64,000 nt of DNA from an uncultured Lachnoanaerobaculum sp. (GTDB taxonomy: Bacteria; Bacillota; Clostridia; Lachnospirales; Lachnospiraceae), in contig CALALP010000042.1 in assembly GCA_937925515.1 (NCBI GenBank), forward strand, positions 24,601 through 88,600, in the 5' to 3' direction. Below are positions 53,736-62,168 of this stretch, in pieces; the first letter of the stretch is position 1; the number at the start of each line of letters is the position of its first letter. The position numbers were made by a program, and so were the translations under genes. The notes beneath the pieces were generated by a model. That model was not told the origin of the DNA, made no database searches, and worked only from the letters and a program-made list of their open reading frames with translations.

Positions 53736-53750
53736 TTTTGCAACAGTCCC
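53736..53750. repeat. Extra copy of the repeat end, TTTTGCAACAGTCCC
   Basis: A fifteen-base match (one change) to the right end of the element at 53545-53695, 55 bases further right, suggesting nested or truncated copies. Confidence 0.6.
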
Positions 53751-53769
53751 TATAAAAATACCTATTAAA

Positions 53770-54240
53770 TTATTTTTTAGTACATTTATATATGTAATAA
53801 TCATCTCCTACATCGTAATAAAATTTTAACTCATCGCCGTCAAGCTCAAAACCTAGATCTTTATATGTTTCGTCATCTTCCATGATAACCCCTATATCTT
53901 CTAAAGAATCCCACTTTAATTTAGGTAATTTCTCGCCATTATAAGTTATTTTGACTGTATCTGCTGCAATTTCCAAAACTACACCTTTCGGGTCTTGTGT
54001 AGATGAGGCATCATCGCCTATTGAATCAGTTACTTCATAAGACTCCCATGTACCCACAAAGGCTTTGTTGTCCTCGTTGACCTCTAAATTATCAGTTTTA
54101 TCTTCTTTATCTTTTTTAGACCTTTCCCTACGTTCTGCTTTTGATTCTGTACTCTCACTTTCAGTTTTCTTACTACAATATGTGAGTGTTGATAAAGATG
54201 CCATACATAAAATAATAACTACTAATTTTCTTAATTTCAT
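53770..54240 (-). CDS. Small lipoprotein of unknown function
   Basis: About 156 residues. Lipoprotein signal (MKLRKLVVIILCMASLSTLTYC), a charged Glu/Lys/Arg/Ser linker and a beta-rich domain beginning FVGTWESYEVTDSIGD, similar in style to lipocalin-like or YxeF-type domains. The start at ATG 54240 has GGATGAG in front; an ATG at 54255 is also in frame. It follows the neighbouring lipoprotein gene by 17 bases. Function not recognised. Confidence 0.8.
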   Translation of the reverse strand: MKLRKLVVIILCMASLSTLTYCSKKTESESTESKAERRERSKKDKEDKTDNLEVNEDNKAFVGTWESYEVTDSIGDDASSTQDPKGVVLEIAADTVKITYNGEKLPKLKWDSLEDIGVIMEDDETYKDLGFELDGDELKFYYDVGDDYYIYKCTKK

Positions 54241-54257
54241 AGTTTTCTCATCCATTT

Positions 54258-55238
54258 TTAATTCATTAAGTCTATGTTTTCCTCCATAAAGTTAGTACCT
54301 TTTAGAGTTTCTTTATTTATTGTGTACCAATCCAAAGTAGCTGTATGTGTAACCTCATCATTATAAAGATGTATTGATACTGTTCCGTCGCCATTTTCCT
54401 CTATACTGACATTTCGTGGCCTATAATTATTATGCCTTTCATAATGATTAAGTGCCAGTCTTAAAAGCTTTTCTTCACTAGGACTAAAAGCATCTTCACT
54501 AGATTTAACCTGTTTTGTTTCATTAGTTTCTGTTTTTTCTACTTGATTAGTATAGTTGTCAATGTAATTGCTATAATCAATTTCAATAGTATCTAGGTAA
54601 AATCTTGAAAAGCGTTTTATTTTTGATTTTTTTATAACCCCTTTAAATGGAAGTTCATTTAAAACTTTTTCATTTGACTGAATATTATATTCTTTAAACT
54701 TTCCATTTATTTCATATTCCTCATCTTCAATTCTTTTAAAACCAATAATTTCAGTACTATAAAATTTATAAGAGTCTGATTTTATGCCACTTGGAAACTT
54801 ATATTCATTTTTACTTTCATTATAAGCAAGTTCTAAAAATTCATCTTTTACTTTTCTGCCGACTACATTTTCAAAATATTCATCTAAATCCTTTTTAGAC
54901 ACATAGTATATATATGAATATTCCACTTCCTCCTCTCTTAAAAGCCCTGCTGTTTTACAAAGCTTAAACCAAAATACAGGACTTGACTTATAATAGTCTT
55001 TGTTATCTTTGGTCGCACTAAGAGCAATTTCTGAGAGTAAAAACTTCCAATATTTATCTTCCCTCTCAAAATCTTCTCTAGCACTTTTACTATTATTTTT
55101 TTCTATGCCCTTTGTATTTAACTTTGAAGTAGTTTCAAAAGTATTTACATCTTTTTCCTTAATAACAGAACAAGCGTTTAATATCAAACTAAATAGTACA
55201 CATACAAAACAAAATACAATTTTCCTCCTCTCTTTCAT
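54258..55238 (-). CDS. Lipoprotein of unknown function
   Basis: 326 residues with a lipoprotein signal (lipobox LNAC, Cys about 23), a soluble Lys/Glu-rich body, a Thr/Lys/Asn-rich stretch (about 235-250) and a C-terminal domain with YRPRNVSIEENGDGTVSIHLYNDEVTHTATLDWYTI, a beta-sheet pattern found in several clostridial lipoproteins. First gene of a two-gene unit, with AAAGGGGG before its ATG. It shares a promoter region with the divergent lipoprotein at 55386. Confidence 0.82.
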   Translation of the reverse strand: MKERRKIVFCFVCVLFSLILNACSVIKEKDVNTFETTSKLNTKGIEKNNSKSAREDFEREDKYWKFLLSEIALSATKDNKDYYKSSPVFWFKLCKTAGLLREEEVEYSYIYYVSKKDLDEYFENVVGRKVKDEFLELAYNESKNEYKFPSGIKSDSYKFYSTEIIGFKRIEDEEYEINGKFKEYNIQSNEKVLNELPFKGVIKKSKIKRFSRFYLDTIEIDYSNYIDNYTNQVEKTETNETKQVKSSEDAFSPSEEKLLRLALNHYERHNNYRPRNVSIEENGDGTVSIHLYNDEVTHTATLDWYTINKETLKGTNFMEENIDLMN

Positions 55239-55316
55239 ATTTAGCCCCCTTTAAAATTAATATTTACTCAAGTTTTCTATAAGTTGATTATACATAATGT
55301 TTAAAATATTTACCCC

Positions 55317-55328
55317 ACCCATATGGGT
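55317..55328. promoter_or_regulatory. Perfect 12-base palindrome ACCCATATGGGT between divergent genes
   Basis: A perfect palindrome, GC-richer than its surroundings. To its left, on the minus strand, is a TATAAT (55287-55292); to its right, on the plus strand, an extended -10 TGGTAAAAT (55350-55357). It could bind one regulator controlling both lipoprotein units. Confidence 0.5.
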
Positions 55329-55385
55329 AGTGTAAAAGCAAAAGTTTTATGGTAAAATTATACAAAATACATAGAGGAGGACATT

Positions 55386-57014
55386 ATGAAAAAAAGACTT
55401 TTACTTGCACTTATTTTTAGCCTTTTAGTAACAAGTTCTTGCAATATTTTACCAAAAAAGGAAAATGATACAGAGTCAACTGAAGAATCTACAAGAAGTA
55501 GAAGACGTAAGAAAAAAAAGAAAGAAAACAAGGAAAATGAAACTACTGAAAGTAGTGAAGTAGAGGAAACAACAGAAAGTGAAGATAAAGAAAAGGAAGT
55601 TTCCTCAGATTTTGACTTTATTGATGTAACTACAGATTATGACGTTCTAAATCCTGAGATTGAATTTTCCTATCAAAATAATTATGATAAGTTAATTTTA
55701 AACACTGATAAATACCCTAAGCTTTCAAAAATAGTTGACAGTTTTAACGATGAGTCAAAAGAATTTATATTATCTAAGGTTGAAGAAAATGGATATAGTT
55801 ATGCATCTAATAGTTATGATATTACTCGTGCAGATAATCATATATTTAGTATTATGCTTAATAAATACCATTATAATTCAAGTACTGAAAGTACTGAATA
55901 TGAGTTAAAAGCTATTACCTATAATTCATTAACAACTAAAGAAATAGCTTTAAGTGATATTCTTAAGGATACTTCCTACCCTGAGTATATTTTTAATGAT
56001 AGTTATTTATCTCCAATTACTTCAGAAGTTGAGGCAGTCAAAACAAAGTTAAAGAGCTTTTTTGAAAATATAAAAGATTATAACTATGGCTCATTTCAAA
56101 CAGATAATCAAATAGGTTGGTCGCTTGGATACAATGGTATTGTGATTCATCTTTATGCTAAAAATACTGCCGGCAATAATCAAAAATTCTCCTTTGAACT
56201 TCCTTATTCAAAGTATCCTCAGCTTTATAATGAGAAATATTTTAAATTGCCTAAAAATTATGCATTCAAAGCAGATTCGTCAGGGGTAGTACATATTGAT
56301 ATTGATAATGATAAACATACAGATGATGTGTCAGTAATAGGAAAAAAAGGAGATACAGAAGAAACTATAGATAGTATCACTTCTTTTGCAATAAATATAA
56401 ATGGTACAGAAACAGAGATTTCTTCTTTTAATAATGACAGCGTTATAGGTGCTTATAATATACAAAATCCTACTGTTTATGTAGTTGATGATAAGAAGTT
56501 TTTATTATTTGAAACCTATTATGACAACGACTATACTGCACTTAATGTAATAGATTTAGAGTATCCGACTAGTTATTTCCGTTCATATATAGATGAAGGA
56601 ATAAGTTTCTCAGAGCTTACAAACTTTAATCCTAAAAAACTTAAGCTTGGAAAAATAATTCAGACTGTAAGCACCTTAAATGCAGTAGCTGAATATGAAA
56701 TTTATCATGACGGAAGTCTTAAAATACTTGATAATTATTATACTGTAAGTACAGATTTTGTACTTACTACAAAGGTAGAGTTACCTGTTGAAGTAATAAG
56801 TGAAGATAGAAAAAATATTTTAGAAAATAAAAACTTAAGCACAGGTTCTGTTTTAAAACCTATCGGTACAGATTGCGAAAACTATACTGATTTTAGAGAT
56901 AATGACGGAAATATAGTTAGAATATATATGCAAAAAGACGCAGAATATGATGGCTATAAAATAAATGGAATGCAAATGGAAGATGTTTTTGACGGAGTTG
57001 TATTTGCAGGATAG
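55386..57014 (+). CDS. Large lipoprotein of unknown function
   Basis: 542 residues. Lipoprotein signal (lipobox TSSC, Cys about 19), then a very charged Lys/Arg/Glu/Thr linker (about 22-80), then an extracellular domain (about 85-300) resembling sugar- or DUF3298-like surface domains, and a second beta-rich part (about 300-542). The function is not recognised. Divergent from the lipoproteins at 53770-55238, so the three may act together at the cell surface. Confidence 0.82.
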   Translation: MKKRLLLALIFSLLVTSSCNILPKKENDTESTEESTRSRRRKKKKKENKENETTESSEVEETTESEDKEKEVSSDFDFIDVTTDYDVLNPEIEFSYQNNYDKLILNTDKYPKLSKIVDSFNDESKEFILSKVEENGYSYASNSYDITRADNHIFSIMLNKYHYNSSTESTEYELKAITYNSLTTKEIALSDILKDTSYPEYIFNDSYLSPITSEVEAVKTKLKSFFENIKDYNYGSFQTDNQIGWSLGYNGIVIHLYAKNTAGNNQKFSFELPYSKYPQLYNEKYFKLPKNYAFKADSSGVVHIDIDNDKHTDDVSVIGKKGDTEETIDSITSFAININGTETEISSFNNDSVIGAYNIQNPTVYVVDDKKFLLFETYYDNDYTALNVIDLEYPTSYFRSYIDEGISFSELTNFNPKKLKLGKIIQTVSTLNAVAEYEIYHDGSLKILDNYYTVSTDFVLTTKVELPVEVISEDRKNILENKNLSTGSVLKPIGTDCENYTDFRDNDGNIVRIYMQKDAEYDGYKINGMQMEDVFDGVVFAG

Positions 57015-57023
57015 GTAAACTTA

Positions 57024-57055
57024 GGGGGTTGCAAACTTGATATTTTGCAACTCCC
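57024..57055. terminator. Stem-loop terminator after the lipoprotein gene
   Basis: GGGGGTTGCAAA / TTTTGCAACTCCC with a 7-base loop, followed on + by a short T-run (ATTTTCT). It lies between convergent genes; the minus strand has no T-run. Confidence 0.65.
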
Positions 57056-57063
57056 ATTTTCTA

Positions 57064-57336
57064 CTAAATCCTATGCATTTTATCAAATATTTCTTCTTTT
57101 TGGGCTAGGATTTTTACTCCAAGTTCATCTCCAACATTTGTTAAATCATCTTGTATCTTCTCAAATAAAACCTTTGAATTATCAATATCTACAATCATCA
57201 TCATGTTGAAAAAGCCGTCAACAATGGATTGTGTGATATTTAAAATATTTATTTCATTTTTTGCCAGATAAGTACATACACTTGCTATAATTCCTGTTCT
57301 ATCTTTTCCAACTACTGTAACAATTACTCTTTTCAT
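57064..57336 (-). CDS. ACT domain protein (UPF0237 type)
   Basis: 90 residues consisting of one ACT domain: VVGKDRTGIIASVCTYLAKNEINILNITQS. ACT domains bind small ligands, often amino acids; this UPF0237 type is usually found beside a larger UPF0210 partner, which is not seen here. It lies 26 bases after the YycJ-like gene. Confidence 0.9.
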   Translation of the reverse strand: MKRVIVTVVGKDRTGIIASVCTYLAKNEINILNITQSIVDGFFNMMMIVDIDNSKVLFEKIQDDLTNVGDELGVKILAQKEEIFDKMHRI

Positions 57337-57362
57337 ATCTTCCCTTTCACAAATTATTATTT

Positions 57363-58154
57363 CTATATAAATATCAACCTTGAGGGCATATCTCTTTTTG
57401 CAATCTCAATAGGAAAATCTGTTCCCTTATATCTACATTCATCAATATCTATCTCATATTTGACTGTTTCAAATGCAAGTTCAGGATAATTATTTTCCTT
57501 ACTTAAATGCCCCAAAAAAATATGCTTAATATTATCATGTAAAATTTTTGAAATTAACTTTCCTGCATTTTCATTTGAAAGATGCCCTCTATCTCCCAGT
57601 ATTCTCCTTTTAAGAGCATACGGATAATTACCACATTCCAAGAGTTTTATATCATGATTTGCTTCAACTATTGCAACCTCAACTCCCCTTAAATTTTTGA
57701 CTATATCATCTGAAAAATAACCCATATCAGTAGCTACTGCAACTGATTTATCCTTACAATTTACCCTAAATGCCACAGGTTCTAGGGCATCATGTGGTAT
57801 TTGAAAGGGTTTAATGTTTAAATCTCCTATATAAAATTCTTCTTGTGCTTTTATAGTATTAAAATTATTAAAATCAGATATTATTTTAGTATTCTTTATA
57901 AACTCAATAGTTTTTGCAGTGGCATAAATAGGGGTATTATACTTTTTTAAAAATGTTTTCAGCCCTGATATATGGTCAGAGTGTTCATGTGTAATTAAAA
58001 CTGCTGTTATTTCTTCAGGTTTTATATCAAATGAATGTAGACCTGTAACTATTCTTTTACTACTTACCCCTGCGTCTATAAGTATATGTGTTTTATCAGA
58101 GCCTATGTAAGTAGAGTTTCCACTACTTCCACTTGCAATGCCTGCAAATCTCAT
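57363..58154 (-). CDS. Metallo-beta-lactamase fold hydrolase (YycJ/WalJ type)
   Basis: 263 residues. N-terminal SGSSGNSTYIGSDKTHILIDAGVS, then THEHSDHISGL with the HxHxDH metal motif. WalJ-type proteins have been linked to DNA or cell-wall control in Firmicutes. It starts 1 base after the coaE stop; no walRK is nearby. Confidence 0.9.
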   Translation of the reverse strand: MRFAGIASGSSGNSTYIGSDKTHILIDAGVSSKRIVTGLHSFDIKPEEITAVLITHEHSDHISGLKTFLKKYNTPIYATAKTIEFIKNTKIISDFNNFNTIKAQEEFYIGDLNIKPFQIPHDALEPVAFRVNCKDKSVAVATDMGYFSDDIVKNLRGVEVAIVEANHDIKLLECGNYPYALKRRILGDRGHLSNENAGKLISKILHDNIKHIFLGHLSKENNYPELAFETVKYEIDIDECRYKGTDFPIEIAKRDMPSRLIFI

Positions 58155-58155
58155 A

Positions 58156-58770
58156 TTATTTTCCCTCCAAGTCTACTACAAGCCTTATTATTTCTTTTTT
58201 TAAAGCTTTTTCATCACTATTATTATCAATTATTTTAGTAGCAAATTCAGAGTATTCTAAATCTGTCGGCTGCTTTGAAAAAATCTCATTCACCCTTTCA
58301 AGGCTATAACCTCTACTTTGTATAAGTCTTTTTTCCCTTATTTTTTTCTCTGACTTGATAAACCATATATCATCAAAAAATTCTCTACTAATCTTATAAT
58401 CAACATTTTTTTTCTCAGGTAAAAGTGCAGCCTCAACTGCTATAATTTCATAGTTGTTTCTATGTTCTTCTACCTCTTTTTCTATAATTTTCCAAACTAG
58501 GGGATGAATAAAGTTATTTACTTTTTCAAGTAATTCTTTGTCCTTATAAAGTATATCAGCTAGTTTTTTCCTGTCTAAAGTTTTACCTGAATTTAAAACA
58601 TTTTCACCTAATAGTTCTAAGATAAAATTATAGCCTGCATTTTCTTTCTCATAAAGTTTATGTGCAATTTTATCTGCCTCTAAAATATATGAATTAAAAT
58701 TCTTACTAAGAATGTTAAGTATTACACTTTTGCCACTTCCTGCACCACCAAAAATTCCAATTTTTTTCAT
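58156..58770 (-). CDS. coaE: Dephospho-CoA kinase
   Basis: About 204 residues, normal length, performing the last step of coenzyme A synthesis. Walker A GGAGSGKSV at about 9-17 and the conserved ADKIAHKLY follow the N-terminus. The frame can begin at GTG 58776, immediately after the polA stop; the ATG at 58770 has AAGTAGGTGA before it and is preferred. polA-coaE-yycJ is a common gene order in Lachnospiraceae. Confidence 0.92.
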   Translation of the reverse strand: MKKIGIFGGAGSGKSVILNILSKNFNSYILEADKIAHKLYEKENAGYNFILELLGENVLNSGKTLDRKKLADILYKDKELLEKVNNFIHPLVWKIIEKEVEEHRNNYEIIAVEAALLPEKKNVDYKISREFFDDIWFIKSEKKIREKRLIQSRGYSLERVNEIFSKQPTDLEYSEFATKIIDNNSDEKALKKEIIRLVVDLEGK

Positions 58771-58776
58771 ATTCAC

Positions 58777-61437
58777 CTACTTAGTTTCAAGCCAAGTATT
58801 ACCTATATGTGCCTCTACTTCGAGAGGAACTGCTAGGCTTACAACATTTTTCATAGTATCTTCTACAATCTGCTTGACTTCATCTGCTAATTCTTTTTTT
58901 ACTTCTATCAAAAGTTCATCATGCACCTGTAACACAATTCTAGCGTCATCTGAAAACTTTTTTAAGGCAATGTCTACATTAATCATTGCAAGTTTCATTA
59001 TGTCGGCAGCAGTTCCTTGAATAGGGGAATTCATAGCAATTCTATCACCAAAAGCTCTCAAATTAAAGTTTGAACTTTTAATCTCAGGAATTGGTCTTAT
59101 ACGCCCATAAAGTGTTTTGACATAGTCTTTTTCCTTTGCTAGTTTTACATTATCATCTAAAAATTTTTTAACATCTTTGTATGTATTAAAATAGTTATTA
59201 ATATAGTCAAGTGCCTCTTTTCTTGGAATGCTTAAGTCCTCAGATAAACCATGTGCTGATATTCCATAAATCACTCCAAAATTTACTGCTTTTGCATTTC
59301 TTCTAAGTTCAGGAGTTACCTCATTAATATCTACATGAAAAACATTTGCTGCTGTTGTAGCATGCACATCTACACTTGATTTATAGCTGTCAATTAATTT
59401 TTCATCACCTGACATAGAGGCTAAAATTCTAAGTTCGATTTGAGAATAGTCTGCGTCTACAAATACATATCCCTCTTTAGGCACAAAAATATCTCTAATT
59501 CTACTACCCATTTCAGTCCTTATAGGGATATTTTGCAAATTTGGCTCAGTAGACGAAATTCTACCTGTGGCAGTAACTGTCTGATTAAAAATGCCATGTA
59601 TTCTTCCGTCCTCCAAAATATAGTCTGCAAGCCCCTCTGCATAAGTAGAATTTAGCTTACTTAAATGTCTATATTCTAAAACTTTTTTTACTACCGGATA
59701 CTTGGGTGCAAGCTTTTCAAGTACCTTTGCATCAGTAGAATAACCACTCTTAGTCTTTTTAGCTGCCGGAAGTTTTAAATCTTCAAAAAGCACCTCTCCT
59801 AATTGCTTTGGAGAATTTACATTGAACTCTTTTCCTGTATCCAAGTAAATTTCCTTTTCAACCAATTCAATCTTAGCCTTTAAAACTTCTGAATAATCTT
59901 TTAGTCTTTTGGCGTCAATGCCTATTCCTACCATTTCCATTTTAGCAAGTGAATATACAAGTGGCATTTCAATATTTTCAAATAACTCATACATTCCCTC
60001 TTGTCTAAGTTTTTCCTCTAAAATCTCTCCTGTAAGAAATGCTACCTTAGCTTTGTATGCTAAAAGCTTTAAAACATTTTCATCTTTTTTCTCTACTGAA
60101 CTTAGTATGTCCTTTTTTTCTACAAGTTCAGCTTTTGAGGGAATGTTTACTGCCAAATAATCTCTTGCAATGTCCTCTGCGTCATAACTATCTTTTAATG
60201 GATTTAAGAGGTAGGCTGCAATTTTTAAATCACTTATATATTTTCCCTCAAGACTGTAATCTATAAGTTTTAATGTGTTTTTTAATTCAAATGTATAAAC
60301 CTTTTTTGCTTTCTTAAATATTTCAATTACAAATTTTCTTAGTTCTTCGCCTGAAAAAATATCATTTACCCTTATAATTTTCACATCTTCATCAATACAT
60401 ATTGATATGCCTGCAATTACAGCTATTCCTCTATCTTCAAAAGGAGTTTTTTCAATTCCTGTTAAGATTCCTAATCCAAGTTTATCTGCATTTTCAATGT
60501 CTTTTATACAAGCTAAAACCTCTTTTTTATTCTCAAGTAAGACTTCATTTATCTCTAAGCTATCTCCACTCTTAACATCTTCAAATCTTTTATATAATGT
60601 TTTAAACTCAAGTTTTTTTATAAGCTCAAAACTTTCTAAATTATAAAGATTTGAAAGTTTCATGTTTTCTAAGTCAACATTTAAATCTACATCTGTTTTA
60701 ATTGTAGCAAGCCATTTTGAGGTCTTTGCCAAATCAAAATGTTCTTTTAAGTTTTCTCTCGCTCTTTTTGGTGTTATATCTTCAACATTTTCATAAGCAT
60801 TTTCAATATTTTTATATTTTACAATAATAGCTGTTGCCGTCTTTTCGCCTATTGAGGGAACTCCGGGGATATTGTCTGAGGCATCTCCCATAAGTGCTTT
60901 TACATCTATAAATTCACTTGGAGTTACTTGATATTCTTCTAACACATCTTTTGGAAAATAGTCTTTTGTAACAGTCTGCCCCTTTAAAGTTTTAGGTATC
61001 TTGATTTTTATATGTTCATCTGCTAATTGCAATAAATCCCTATCCCCTGATAATATAGTAACTTCCAATTCATTTGAAAAATGCTTTGCTATTGTACCAA
61101 GAATGTCATCAGCCTCATAACCTGACTTACTTAAAATTGTGATATTCATAGAAGTAAGAACTTCCTTAATTAATGGAACTTGCTCTACAAGCTCGCTTGG
61201 CATAGGCTTTCTTGTACCCTTATATTCCAAATAACCCTCATGTCTAAATGTAGGTTCTGCAAGGTCAAATGCTACTGCCAAAAACTCTGCTTTTTCTTCT
61301 TCTAAAACTTTAAACATTATATTTAAAAAACCATATACTGCATTGGTATGAAGCCCTGAGGAATTATTAAGCGTAGGAATTGCATAAAATGCCCTACTTA
61401 GTATACTATGTCCGTCTATTAAAAGTAATTTTTTCAT
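58777..61437 (-). CDS. polA: DNA polymerase I
   Basis: About 886 residues. A 5'-3' nuclease domain (about 1-290; LLLIDGHSILSRAFYA, ALMGDASDNIPGV), a middle 3'-5' exonuclease-like domain (about 300-470) that seems to lack the catalytic acidic DxE pattern, as in Bacillus-type Pol I, and a polymerase domain with DADYSQIELRILA and QVHDELLIEV. Repairs gaps and removes RNA primers. An ATG at 61452 is part of the ribosome site region, so 61437 is preferred. Confidence 0.96.
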   Translation of the reverse strand: MKKLLLIDGHSILSRAFYAIPTLNNSSGLHTNAVYGFLNIMFKVLEEEKAEFLAVAFDLAEPTFRHEGYLEYKGTRKPMPSELVEQVPLIKEVLTSMNITILSKSGYEADDILGTIAKHFSNELEVTILSGDRDLLQLADEHIKIKIPKTLKGQTVTKDYFPKDVLEEYQVTPSEFIDVKALMGDASDNIPGVPSIGEKTATAIIVKYKNIENAYENVEDITPKRARENLKEHFDLAKTSKWLATIKTDVDLNVDLENMKLSNLYNLESFELIKKLEFKTLYKRFEDVKSGDSLEINEVLLENKKEVLACIKDIENADKLGLGILTGIEKTPFEDRGIAVIAGISICIDEDVKIIRVNDIFSGEELRKFVIEIFKKAKKVYTFELKNTLKLIDYSLEGKYISDLKIAAYLLNPLKDSYDAEDIARDYLAVNIPSKAELVEKKDILSSVEKKDENVLKLLAYKAKVAFLTGEILEEKLRQEGMYELFENIEMPLVYSLAKMEMVGIGIDAKRLKDYSEVLKAKIELVEKEIYLDTGKEFNVNSPKQLGEVLFEDLKLPAAKKTKSGYSTDAKVLEKLAPKYPVVKKVLEYRHLSKLNSTYAEGLADYILEDGRIHGIFNQTVTATGRISSTEPNLQNIPIRTEMGSRIRDIFVPKEGYVFVDADYSQIELRILASMSGDEKLIDSYKSSVDVHATTAANVFHVDINEVTPELRRNAKAVNFGVIYGISAHGLSEDLSIPRKEALDYINNYFNTYKDVKKFLDDNVKLAKEKDYVKTLYGRIRPIPEIKSSNFNLRAFGDRIAMNSPIQGTAADIMKLAMINVDIALKKFSDDARIVLQVHDELLIEVKKELADEVKQIVEDTMKNVVSLAVPLEVEAHIGNTWLETK

Positions 61438-61452
61438 TTTATTAATCTCCAT

Positions 61453-61788
61453 TTATGTAAGCCAAAGCCTGATTTGTAAACATACTGCAAGAATAACACT
61501 TAAAGTAACTAATGTATTTAAAACATATTTAAACACTCTCCAAATAAATCTAAGATGTATTCTTTGGTATGAATCCCTTATAAATTCTTTCATTTCTTCT
61601 CTTATATCCGTATTGTCATAAGTAGAGTCTTGATTTTCAAGACCGACTAATATAAAGTAATAAATTTCAAATTCTTCTCTACATTCTTTGCAGTCCTTGA
61701 TATGTTCAAGAAATTCCTCTATATCATCAAGCCCAAGTTTACCTTTTATAAAAGATGTTATACACTCCCTAGCTTTTATACAATCCAT
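61453..61788 (-). CDS. Zinc-finger anti-sigma-like membrane protein
   Basis: 111 residues. The N-terminus (about 1-45) has the zinc-binding H-x3-C-x2-C pattern (EHIKDCKECREEF) and an upstream Cys (ARECI), the ZAS/zf-HC2 form of anti-sigma factors. One membrane span is near the C-terminus (about 85-108). No sigma factor gene lies beside it; it is directly upstream of polA and may share its transcript. A possible promoter is at 61889-61916. Confidence 0.8.
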   Translation of the reverse strand: MDCIKARECITSFIKGKLGLDDIEEFLEHIKDCKECREEFEIYYFILVGLENQDSTYDNTDIREEMKEFIRDSYQRIHLRFIWRVFKYVLNTLVTLSVILAVCLQIRLWLT

Positions 61789-61888
61789 AGTAATTCCTTT
61801 CTATCTAACTAAAATCTTACAAGCCTTACGATTGTATTACGATATTTGTTCACAATACTTTCACTATTTAGAAGTCAATATACAATTT

Positions 61889-61916
61889 AGTATATAGACC
61901 CCTTATTATAGGTAAA
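61889..61916 (-). promoter_or_regulatory. Possible promoter of the zinc-finger/polA unit
   Basis: Minus strand TTTACC (61916-61911), a 16-base spacer, TATACT (61894-61889). The leader to 61788 is about 95 bases with no clear structure. The gap 61789-62168 otherwise contains only the promoter of the L,D-transpeptidase. Confidence 0.4.
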
Positions 61917-62055
61917 TCTTTTTATTAATATTTTAGTATAAAAGTTTTGTCAATATTAAAAATTTAGTTAAAATGTAGTTATTATAACTTCTCTTTTGTA
62001 TATTTTGACAAATTATAAATTTAAGGCTAAACCACTGTATAGTATAGCATAGAAT

Positions 62056-62084
62056 TTGCTTAATTTGAATATATATGATATACT
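62056..62084 (+). promoter_or_regulatory. Sigma-A promoter of the L,D-transpeptidase gene
   Basis: TTGCTT (62056-62061), a 17-base spacer and TATACT (62079-62084) with an extended TGA. The leader of about 78 bases ends in TAGGAGGAAATTTT before the ATG. Confidence 0.65.
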
Positions 62085-62168
62085 ATGTGCGAAGTTTAAT
62101 ATAATTTATAAAACTAAATTTAGAACAATCTAGTTTTTAACTTTAAATTATTTATAGGAGGAAATTTT

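Noticed and set aside
53545..53750. CRISPR array
   Set aside because: The repeated words are terminal inverted repeats with irregular spacing, and no cas genes are near.
57064..57336. Part of a UPF0237-UPF0210 pair
   Set aside because: No UPF0210 gene is found next to it in this window, so only the ACT protein is called.
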